Assembly (NCBI GenBank): GCA_030686995.1
Contig: CM060685.1
Coordinates: 24,102,065 to 24,166,064 of the forward strand
DNA from: Artemisia argyi
Lineage: Eukaryota; Streptophyta; Magnoliopsida; Asterales; Asteraceae
Reading direction: 5' to 3'
Length of the DNA stretch: 64,000 bases
Below, one piece after another: positions 56,251 to 64,000 of this stretch. Under the pieces are notes generated by a model, which saw only the letters and a list, made by a program, of their open reading frames with translations, was not told the DNA's origin and did no database searches. The stretch's first letter is position 1. Every line of letters begins with the position of its first letter. The translations under genes and the position numbers were made by a program.

Positions 56251-57225
56251 CACGTTCATATACTCAATGATTTGGAAAACATTGGTTCGTTTTATCTTTA
56301 CTAATCTATTTGGGGTTATACAGATTCAAATACATTGTGATTCTTAAATTCTTCATGGTGATTTCTAGCTTGGACCACTTCATCTAATCTCGGTGATGAA
56401 GAAATAGTTGAAATGTGGAATTTGTGTTGCAGGGTTACCTTGGTTCAAGTGTCTGCAACATTGGCGTACAAGTTGAATGGTGCTTGGCAGGAGAAGGCTA
56501 AATAAGGTGCGACAGCATATGACTTATGTGCTGACAACGAGGTGGAAGTATATATGTGTCAATCATACATTATTAGTTTCTAATAAACAGGTTTTATACT
56601 GTATTTTACTTTTAGTTAATGTAACTAACATAGGCGACTAATTGTTAACAAAAGCACAATTATACAGGAGTATTATGGACTTATACAAAGGTAGTTTCTC
56701 TAAATCAAACAAAGATGATCAAATAAACGAGCTCGATATTATGTCTCTTTTCGCCTATATCAATTTTTCATTTTTTGCATACCTACTTATGTATCGTGCT
56801 TGCATCATTATATATCAGTTTCTTTTATAAATAGTGCATCATATTTCATTTTTTGAAAGTAAAGGTATTAAGGATGTACAGTTTAACTATCCATACCTCG
56901 TAAGAGCCTGTTTGCATGTGTGTTCAGTATCAACAACAATTCACAGTCGTGTCGAAACAAGATACAAGGCAAATAAGATTTAGACCGTCACACCCCCTAA
57001 TCAAAGGTAAGAGACTGAGCATGCATCTAGAAGCTTAAAGCATTAAACCATGTGATTGGTTTCAGTAAAGGAAGTAGAACATAAAAAAAAAACCCGAACT
57101 AATTGGTCTAAAGGCGGCCCATTTAGATAGCCCAAACACTGGCCCAGTTATCATTTATAACTTATTCCCAATTTTCGCGGGAATCAAATCTATAAAACAC
57201 ATGCATTCATCCCCACATAATCAAA
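56251..57225 (+). other. 3' region of the ankyrin gene and spacer
   Basis: 56251-56640 is probably 3' UTR. A TTGTGTTGCAG acceptor-like string near 56432 suggests a possible 3' UTR intron. A 62-codon frame at 56642 has no protein-like features and I do not call it. 57116-57225 resembles the leader of the F-box gene at 59536 (GGTCTAAAGGCGG, AGCCCAAACACT). Confidence 0.5.
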
Positions 57226-57720
57226 ATGTCAAATTACATTCCTATTGATATACAAGTGGAAATCATGAAAAGGCTTCCGATCAAATCATTAAGGGAGTTC
57301 AGATGCGTCTCAAAACTATGGAAGTCTTTGATCGATGGCTTAATCGCAAGTTTTTGTGATTTTCTACTTAAAAAGCGCCAAGAAAACTGTATCAATTATC
57401 ATTTCTCTTTGATAACATGGAAGGCTACCCCTGAGTAAAAGAGCCTATAGAGAAAACTGTATCAATTATCATTTCTCTTTGATAACATGGAAGGCTACCC
57501 CTGAGTAAAAGAGCCTATAGACTCAAGCGACGAGCTAGGTTAGAAAATAATTTACAAATATGTTTCGATCATCGATGATGATACTTCTACGCAAAATAAG
57601 TTCTCTTGGGATAGTTTTGCTTGCTTTGTGATTGAAATACCACATTATCTACGTCATGACGCGCTATTATATGATATCCATGATGATAGATGTGTAATTT
57701 TGGATTTCTTTTCAGGACAC
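57226..57720 (+). pseudogene. F-box pseudogene
   Basis: Starts MSNYIPIDIQVEIMKRLPIK and SLREFRCVSKLWKSLI, a complete F-box motif, then stops after 70 codons. Homology to the gene at 59536 continues out of frame (57558-57620: KYVSIIDDDTSTQNKFS), so it is a degraded paralogue. A perfect 70-bp tandem duplication (57381-57450 and 57451-57520) covers the stop codon. F-box proteins normally recruit substrates to SCF ubiquitin ligases through Skp1; this copy could make only a bare F-box peptide. Confidence 0.8.
57381..57520 (+). repeat. Perfect 70-bp tandem duplication
   Basis: 57381-57450 and 57451-57520 are identical, each starting AGAAAACTGTATC and ending GAGCCTATAG. Complete identity means a recent event or an assembly artefact. 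Confidence 0.95.
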
Positions 57721-57819
57721 GTTTTGCTTTAGTTTTAATCTAGTAGCTTAAGTAACTTATGTTTGTTGTTGCTAGGAATTTGGTAGGCATGATTTCATTT
57801 TCATTCTATGGTAAATTAT

Positions 57820-58109
57820 AAAAAAATATTTTATACTTGCCACTATTTTATCTTCTGGGTAGCGAACAATTTTTTTTCATTTCGAGGGTAATTTTCTTTC
57901 AAATTTATTATCTTTAGGGTATTTTGCGAAATTTTTGGATATTTTTGCCCCTCTTAGCTAATACAAATTTTTTTCCCCGAAGGGTAAAAATGTCACATAT
58001 TACTCTAAAGATGATGAATTTGAAAGAAAATTACTCTAAAAATGAAAAAAAAAAAAATTGTTCGTTACCCAGAAGATGAAACAGTGGCAAGTAAAATATT
58101 TTTTTTTAA
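57820..58109. mobile_element. MITE with long inverted repeats inside the F-box remnant
   Basis: AAAATATTTTATACTTGCCA at the left is mirrored by TGGCAAGTAAAATATTTT at the right. The arms of about 120 bp share ATCTTCTGGGTA(G/A)CGAACAA, TAATTTTCTTTCAAATT and ATCTTTAG(G/A)GTA. The element is almost entirely arms. No sure target duplication. Confidence 0.75.
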
Positions 58110-59535
58110 TAATTTGCCCTTCTATCAATGGAATGACTTTTTGCCTTTTCTCAATTGTAATTTCGAAGGATCTTTAGATCTAAATCAATGCAATTTATTT
58201 TCGCTAAAAAAATATGGATGTGTAGATTATGTGAATCGGCTTTTGCCTTGTCTAACAAAGTTAGGGAAAACGGAGCATTTCTTGACACGAAGGATATAAG
58301 AGGGCAAAAGCACATTCTTATGTACATAAATTTGTGGATGTACGTGTTGTTGTTATGGCTCTATGGATTCTAACTAATATAGGCTATTTTCCGGATGTCC
58401 GGATTGGTGTATTTTGTGAAATAGAAACTTTGTTCGTCTTAGCTTATGGTTACAGAATTGACTCTTCAAAGCTAGTCATCAGGTCTTATTATTCTTACTG
58501 AGTTGGCCATTTTGAACCATCGAACGTAATGAAATGAAGATACCAAAGTATAGCAAAACAGATTTTGGAATACAAGGAAATGCTAGCTTCTATATTGGAG
58601 AACTATAACAATCGAGGTTACTAGACAGTTTTGAGGTGTCGGGTGAATAAGGACGCTTCTATACATATCGCCAAGTTTGCAATTTTTCTACGACAGAGAC
58701 AAATAAATGATCGAAATTACCGATGAGGTGGAGACCTCATGATCATAGCATTTTGTTTCCTTTGAAAATTAAATAGAGCTAAAACTAACTCGACAGATCC
58801 TTCTTAAATGTAAATCCATAACAATGGATCAACCTAAAATAAAAGGCGTTATGGTAAAATGTGAAATTTTTACTAAACAATAAAACACATAGATACGACT
58901 CTTGGAAACTGTTGGTGATTTAATCTTAACACTTAATTAGTATGTTTTTTCATCCTTTGTTTACTTGTTTAAGACTTTACGCATGAATAGCATATCGAAA
59001 ATCCCTTTTTGATTTCTCATAAGTGGTTATCTTGTTTCCATGTCGTTAAAAGAAAAGTTTGAGGCCTGCTTTACGAAGCGATTCTGGTAATTTCTTCATT
59101 GAGGAAAATTTTGAGTTTGATGTTTTGTGATTCACATCGCCTCTTGGTTCATTTAGAGATATTAACACCATGTTTGCTTTGTTACAAAACCACCATGTAA
59201 AATTACACCCATATGTCTCTCATGGATCCTTCATAGGAATAGACATTTAATTCGATTTGGTTAGTTTGGTTTAGTGATTCTATTGGTGCTTGTAACAAAC
59301 TGTTGTAATGCTGCTCTTTTGATAAAAATGCAGCCTAGAGAAGGGGGAAAAAAAAAAAAAAAAAAACAAATTAGTTGGTCTAAAGGCGGAAGAATTTATA
59401 AAGCCCAAACACTTAAACCGTTGGCCCAATTTGCATGTACTGTTATACAACTTTTCACGAGAAACAACTATAAATACACAATTTACCTATTTTTATAAAA
59501 CCCTAAAAAAATTCTGCCACAAACATTATATCACA
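58110..59535 (+). other. Decayed F-box downstream sequence and spacer
   Basis: Short frames (58042, 58188) are not protein-like. Parts may derive from the C-terminal half of the F-box pseudogene, but I cannot align them with confidence. 59360-59535 is the leader of the next F-box gene. Confidence 0.4.
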
Positions 59536-60066
59536 ATGTCAGATCACATGCCATTTGATTTACAAGTAGAAATCATCAAAAGGCTTCCAACCAAATCATT
59601 ACTTAAATTTAGAGCTGTCTCGAAACCATGGAAGTCTTTGATCGATAGTGCGAAGTTTATTGCTGATTATAAACCTCAGTCAAAACAATTGCTTATACGT
59701 TCTGGATACTACCGAAAAAAATATGAGTACAAATATGTTATGCTTACAGACGATGATACTTTTCCCCAACATAAATTTTCTCTCACTGTTCCGTCGTCGA
59801 GTGTTAATTATATTTCCAAAAATTTAATCGGTTACTCTCACGGATTGTTTTGTTTGCTTGGCAGATACTATTGTGTAAACACATTTGATTTCCTTTACAT
59901 GGCTTTTATATGGAATCCGTCTATCAGAAAATCAGTAGATATTGATGTGCCTAATTTGTTTAGTGGATCTTTTCTTGGTTTTGGGGTTTGTCGTGACAGT
60001 AATGACCCTAAGATTGTTAAGATTAATGAGATTGGAATTGATCTATGTGTTAAAAGTTACGTATAA
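59536..60066 (+). CDS. F-box protein, C-terminally truncated (possibly a pseudogene)
   Basis: 176 residues from the ATG at 59536; an upstream in-frame ATG at 59431 is not conserved with the paralogue, whereas MSDHMPFDLQVEIIKRLP aligns with MSNYIPIDIQVEIMKRLP at 57226. The F-box covers about residues 1-45 (LPTKSLLKFRAVSKPWKSLI). An F-box-associated region then begins (YSHGLFCLLG, AFIWNPSIRKSVDIDVP, GFGVCRDSNDPKIVKI). Typical family members have about 350-400 residues; this one stops at a TAA at 60064-60066, and a Copia LTR starts 88 bp later. It may still bind Skp1, but substrate recognition is doubtful. Confidence 0.75.
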   Translation: MSDHMPFDLQVEIIKRLPTKSLLKFRAVSKPWKSLIDSAKFIADYKPQSKQLLIRSGYYRKKYEYKYVMLTDDDTFPQHKFSLTVPSSSVNYISKNLIGYSHGLFCLLGRYYCVNTFDFLYMAFIWNPSIRKSVDIDVPNLFSGSFLGFGVCRDSNDPKIVKINEIGIDLCVKSYV

Positions 60067-60153
60067 ATATTAATATGTAAATGACTAGTATCGAACCCGA
60101 GACCTCGGGATTGCACACATTACAAACGAGAATAAAGTAAATAAATATATATA

Positions 60154-60782
60154 TGTTATATGTATCAATTATATATATTTATAAACACTTGAGGGACTAA
60201 ATAATCGTTAATTATTAAACGTAAGTATTAACTATTATTAAGGAACGAAAGAACGAGGACTAGAATGTAATTTGAAAGACAAGAAGGTTCCGGAACACCC
60301 TTTGAAAGGGCATGGCCGGTCGACCCAACCCAATTAGGGTCAATCCATGCTTTCTTGTCCACCAAGAATACATCTAGTATAAATACAAGGCCTTGGGGTT
60401 AAACCTAATTATCTTTTGTGCACACACACAAACCCTAAAGTTTTCCTTTGTCTCTTTTTCTCTCTTGGCCTATCGGCAACAAACCCACAAGGGTTTTGGG
60501 TCGATTTTGGTTGTTCCAAAATTAGTGTTTACGTTTACTTGCATAAACCTTTATTCGTTGGTAGTTTGTGTGTACAAGAACGAGGTAATTACTCACTATA
60601 GTAATTATCAAGAGATCGATAAACAAAAAGGTAAGGGGTTTATCATTGATCTATTTTACACAAGTCCAAGGTTTATTGAAGTGCATCGGGTATGTTCTTA
60701 TTTATATTTTAGTTATCTTTATACGTGTTATTATTGATCCTAGCTTCCGCAATATGTGCTATTTGATTGTCAAACTCTAACA
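60154..60782 (+). repeat. 5' LTR of the right-hand Copia element
   Basis: Starts TGTTATATGTATC and ends CAAACTCTAACA (TGTTA/TAACA ends), directly followed by the primer site. It contains a strong splice-donor-like AAAAAG|GTAAGG at 60631. Confidence 0.75.
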
Positions 60783-60783
60783 G

Positions 60784-60797
60784 TGGCATCACGAGCC
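60784..60797 (+). other. Primer binding site (initiator tRNA-Met type)
   Basis: TGGCATCACGAGCC, one base from the LTR end. It is the same variant (extra C) as in the element at 1919. Confidence 0.75.
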
Positions 60798-62350
60798 ATG
60801 GATAACATGTAATTGATTACTAAAACGTAATAAAAATCAGATCTTTAATTGTTTTAGATACATGTTTTTCTAGGGTTTTCTTTAAATTTTTTTTTTAATA
60901 AAATTTAAACCCTAACCCTAATTTTTTTTTTGGGGGGGGGGGGGGGGTCGATTTCCACTTAAAACCCTAATTAGGGTTTGTGGTTTTCTAGATTAAATTG
61001 TAATCATATAGAAACCTTAGGTCTTTAACCGGTTATGTGAACATACTTGTGACCTATGTGCTAATTGTTAGGTTTAATCCATGACGAAACATGCATGTTA
61101 GTCATGGATCTTGGTTGTTTATTTTATTTGTCACATGTTTTAAATAGATCTAAAATTAGGGAAGACTCCAATTAATATATATTAAAATCAATTTATATGC
61201 TATGTGGTGTGTATATTGATTTTGGCCAACGCAATTGATTCGTCAATGTATGTGACTCTCCTCTATTAAGAGGAGAAGGCCTTAATTGATTACATGCGTT
61301 ATTATACCTAGAATTGATTTTATTAGGATCTTTTTAACAAGGTTTGCATGTGGCTAATTGTTTCACGTTATTATTATTAGTTGTTTATTTTTCTTTTAAT
61401 TACTTGTTTTTATTGTTTTCTTAATTGTTTGACTTGATGTAAGCAATAAAAAGGGTGATTTTCATAAAAGAAAATAATATAGACTAATAATGGTGAAACC
61501 CTAAAGTAATAAAGATTGATTCTTTATTACATAATTTTGAGATTGAATCCATAAACTTGTACTTGATTGATGTTTTGTACAAATATGCTTTTAAGATTAA
61601 GTCCTTTAAGACGATATTCATAACCGTGATTTGAAGGCTTAGAAAAGAGCCTTAGAGTCTGCCATGGTTATCACAATCTTGAATATGTCTTAAACGAATT
61701 ACTTTTAAAATCATAATTGTAGAAAGTCATCTTAGGGTTTTTTAAACCTCAAGTAAAACTTTGTGTATTAATTTCACGAATTGGTAATAAAAAGGTTTTG
61801 AAAACTTATGCTATAAAGATGAGTGCATGCATCTTTATACATATTTTGATTTACACATCAAAATTAAATACCCTTATAATTTAAGTTACATGCCATCTAT
61901 CTATAAGGAACACTTGGAATTTTAATTTAGTAAACGTGAGACCTAGGCTAAATTACTATAACAATGTAAAACTCTTTTAACGCGTGAGACCATAATTGTA
62001 ATTTTACAGTTTCTAAGGTAGACGACTTAATTAAGTTGTGCGTGAGACCTAGAACTTAAGGCATGAGATGGGATGAAACATGCTTACAAGGCAAATTGAT
62101 GAATCAATTTGATGTAATTCCCATAATGATCTAGGAATTGGAAATTTTGTTTGCCAATTATTGTTCGACAGATTACCATCTTCTGTACTTTCACCACTAG
62201 CAGATCAACTGATGTGGTGGAACTATGTAAAGTTGGATCCTAGGTTTTCAAGAAAATTTTGGTGGTTATATGAATATAGCTATGGGTATTTTATTTTCTT
62301 GAAGATATTTATTATCGAAAATACTAATGTTTGAACTTTTATCTGTAGAT
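60798..62350 (+). other. Long untranslated leader of the Copia element
   Basis: No ORF. Three boxes of CGTGAGACC type occur at about 61935, 61982 and 62041; a hairpin with a TAGCAGATCAACTGAT loop at 62189-62222; ATTATCGAAAATACTAA near 62313; and a splice-acceptor-like TTTTATCTGTAG two bases before the gag ATG. A G run (about 15) lies near 60933-60948. The boxes, hairpin and 17-mer recur in the same order in the other Copia element. Confidence 0.65.
62189..62222 (+). other. Conserved leader hairpin, second instance
   Basis: TTTCACCAC pairs with GTGGTGGAA (nine pairs, one G-U) around the loop TAGCAGATCAACTGAT. The stem differs from that at 4467-4504 but the loop is identical. Confidence 0.6.
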
Positions 62351-64000
62351 ATGGCTCAACCCGATACCCCATCTGTGATTTCTGCTTTCAAGAGTCATCT
62401 TGAGAGGGAAAAATTGACTGGAAAGAATTTCAATGATTGGTACCGTTCGCTTAGAATTGTCTTGAGGTCGACCGGTAAGCTCAATTACTTGACCGATGAA
62501 TGCCCAGCTGAACCTGCTGCTACTGCAGTAGAAGCAGTTAAGGCAGAATGGAGGGAGAAACATGCTAAGTTTAATGAGGTTGCTTGTTTAATGCTCACTA
62601 GCATGAGTGCTCAATTGCAAAAGAAGTTTGAGTACTTTTTCCCAAAAGATATGCTTGAAGTACTTCAGCAATCTTATGAGAAACCTCCTGCAGTTGAATT
62701 GTATGATGAACTGGACAAGCTACACAACTGCAAGCATGGTGATGGTAAACCAGTTGAAGATTATGTGACTGAGATGAAGGAATCTTTTGATCAGCTTCAC
62801 AGAATTGGATTTGGTTACCCTGAGAATGTGCAAGTGCACTTGATCAACAGGGCCCTTAACAAGGACTTTGCTGGTTTTGTGCAGAATTTCAACATGCACT
62901 GCTCGGGGAAGACAGTCTCAGAATTACTCACATTGCTTGTTGATTATGAGAAAAGTCTACCAGCCAAGGTCAAGGCTCCTACCCCGCAAGTGTTGGCAAT
63001 TCATGGTAGGAGAATCCAGAAGAAATCGCATGTGAACAAAGGCAAAGGGAAAGGTAACAAAGGCAAGCAGGTCATGGCCTATCAACCTGAACCCAAGATG
63101 AAGCAACATCAGCCTAAGCAGAAAAAGGTGAATCCACCAAACAAGAAGGATCAGGCATGTCACCATTGTCATGAAAAGGGCCATTGGAAGGGCAATTGCC
63201 CTCTCTACATTCATGACTTGCGACTCAAGAAGCAGGGGAATGAAGCTGGTAACCCCAGCTCATCAGGTGCGTTCTTTATGATTGAATTATTCACTCTTAC
63301 TCCTAAATTGAATTCATGGGTATATGATACGGGATGTGGCATTCATATTTGCAATACCTTGCAGGGGTTCAGAGTTGAGAGAAAGCTGGCCTATGGACAA
63401 CAATTCTTGCACGTTGGTAACGGAGCGCATGCAGGAGTTGAAGCTATAGGAGTTTATGATTTAGTGTTGCCTTCGGGTTTAGTACTATCTTTAAATAATT
63501 GTCATTATGCACCGTCAATTGTTAGAGGTGTAATTTCATTTTCATGTTTGTTGAACCTTGGTTTTAAGCATACTATTTCTAGCAATGGAATTTCAGTTTC
63601 TTTAAATGGTGTTTTTTATTTTAATGCTATTGCTGTGAATGGTGTCTTTGAAATTGATATGAATAATAATGATAATGCTTTTGTTAAAAATAATTTGATG
63701 TATAGCATCAACAATAAGAGAATCAAGAAAAGTCTGGATTCGTCTTATCTTTGGCATTGTCGACTTGCTCACATTGGCAAAGATCGCATGAAAAAGCTGC
63801 AACATGATGGGCTTTTAGAAAAGGTCAATGATGAATCGTTTGATAAGTGCGAATCTTGCATTGCTGGGAAGATGACTAAGAAACCCTTTAAAAATAGGAT
63901 TGAAAGGGCTAATGATCTACTTGGTCTTATTCACACAGATGTGTGTGGACCACTTAGACATGTGTCAAGGAGAGGTGCTAGCTACTTCTTAACCTTTACG
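62351..64000 (+). CDS. Copia Gag-protease-integrase polyprotein, partial (3' end outside the window)
   Basis: 550 codons without a stop, from ATGGCTCAACCC at 62351 to the window edge. Gag starts MAQPDTPSVISAFKSHLERE and has the capsid-type LTGKNFNDWYRSLRIVLR. A basic linker (KGKGKGNKGKQ) leads to a CCHC zinc knuckle CHHCHEKGHWKGNC near residue 277. The protease active site is WVYDTGCGIHICN near residue 326. The integrase begins YLWHCRLAHIGKDRMKKL and FDKCESCIAGKMTKKPF, and the first catalytic Asp region HTDVCGPL lies at the edge. It makes the particle and the enzymes for integration. Reverse transcriptase must follow beyond 64000. Confidence 0.92.
   Translation, partial: MAQPDTPSVISAFKSHLEREKLTGKNFNDWYRSLRIVLRSTGKLNYLTDECPAEPAATAVEAVKAEWREKHAKFNEVACLMLTSMSAQLQKKFEYFFPKDMLEVLQQSYEKPPAVELYDELDKLHNCKHGDGKPVEDYVTEMKESFDQLHRIGFGYPENVQVHLINRALNKDFAGFVQNFNMHCSGKTVSELLTLLVDYEKSLPAKVKAPTPQVLAIHGRRIQKKSHVNKGKGKGNKGKQVMAYQPEPKMKQHQPKQKKVNPPNKKDQACHHCHEKGHWKGNCPLYIHDLRLKKQGNEAGNPSSSGAFFMIELFTLTPKLNSWVYDTGCGIHICNTLQGFRVERKLAYGQQFLHVGNGAHAGVEAIGVYDLVLPSGLVLSLNNCHYAPSIVRGVISFSCLLNLGFKHTISSNGISVSLNGVFYFNAIAVNGVFEIDMNNNDNAFVKNNLMYSINNKRIKKSLDSSYLWHCRLAHIGKDRMKKLQHDGLLEKVNDESFDKCESCIAGKMTKKPFKNRIERANDLLGLIHTDVCGPLRHVSRRGASYFLTFT

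Larger units (their letters stand above)
60154..64000 (+). mobile_element. Ty1/Copia retrotransposon, 5' part (continues beyond the window)
   Basis: LTR 60154-60782, Met-type primer site 60784-60797, a 1.55-kb leader, and a gag-pol frame open from 62351 to the window end. No stop or frameshift is seen in the 1,650 bases of coding sequence, so the copy may be young. The 3' LTR and target duplication are outside the window. The leader is related to that of the Copia element at 1919. Confidence 0.88.

Noticed and set aside
58042..58299. 85-codon frame starting MKKKKIVRYPEDETV
   Set aside because: Its first half is the right arm of a MITE, and the rest lacks any protein-like signature.
60080..60115. 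Box B-like GGTCTCGGGTTCGATAC on the minus strand after the F-box gene
   Set aside because: No box A, no tail and no target duplication. It could be a SINE scrap, but this is not supportable.

Overview
ORGANISM. This is nuclear DNA of a plant, almost certainly a eudicot. It shows spliced genes with GT-AG introns, plant-type genes (cytosolic aspartyl-tRNA synthetase, an ankyrin/GPCR-chaperone protein, F-box proteins), LTR retrotransposons of the Athila, Sirevirus and other Copia lineages, a tRNA-derived SINE, a TRIM, MITEs and a scrap of plastid DNA. The family is not proven; Asteraceae is only a guess. LAYOUT. (1) 1-27763: an old Athila-type Gypsy element on the minus strand, split by two later Copia elements. 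One (1919-9783, plus strand, decayed, target duplication TTCTA) sits between RNase H and integrase. The other (13729-22737, minus strand, Sirevirus type, nearly intact, target duplication AAAAG) sits in gag. (2) 27764-32273: pieces of other LTR elements, a cluster of four perfect hairpins, a Copia LTR with a duplicated promoter, and a foldback element ending just upstream of the first host gene. (3) 32380-36667 and 44977-50651: two intact tandem paralogues of cytosolic aspartyl-tRNA synthetase. They differ in an N-terminal extension, in one 63-nt intron and in intron-1 length (0.87 versus 3.4 kb). Between them lie a plastid-derived insertion (ycf2 joined to rpoC2), a SINE, a Copia remnant, a TRIM and a hAT-type MITE, several with exact target-site duplications. 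(4) 54065-56250: an intact ankyrin/GPCR-chaperone gene. (5) 57226-60066: an F-box pseudogene and a truncated F-box gene. (6) 60154-64000: the first part of a young Copia element whose gag-pol frame is still open at the window edge. HOW IT WORKS TOGETHER. There is no operon-like logic. A few host genes sit in a transposon sea, and transposons have remodelled their promoters and introns: both synthetase copies keep homologous sequence from about the TATA box inward, but different transposons lie immediately upstream. The least expected signals are: a third ORF in the Sirevirus with its own TATA box and a copy of the LTR palindrome module; a leader hairpin with an identical loop but different, still-pairing stems in two diverged Copia elements, followed by conserved boxes; the hairpin cluster at 29426-29535; and the structural divergence of the synthetase pair.
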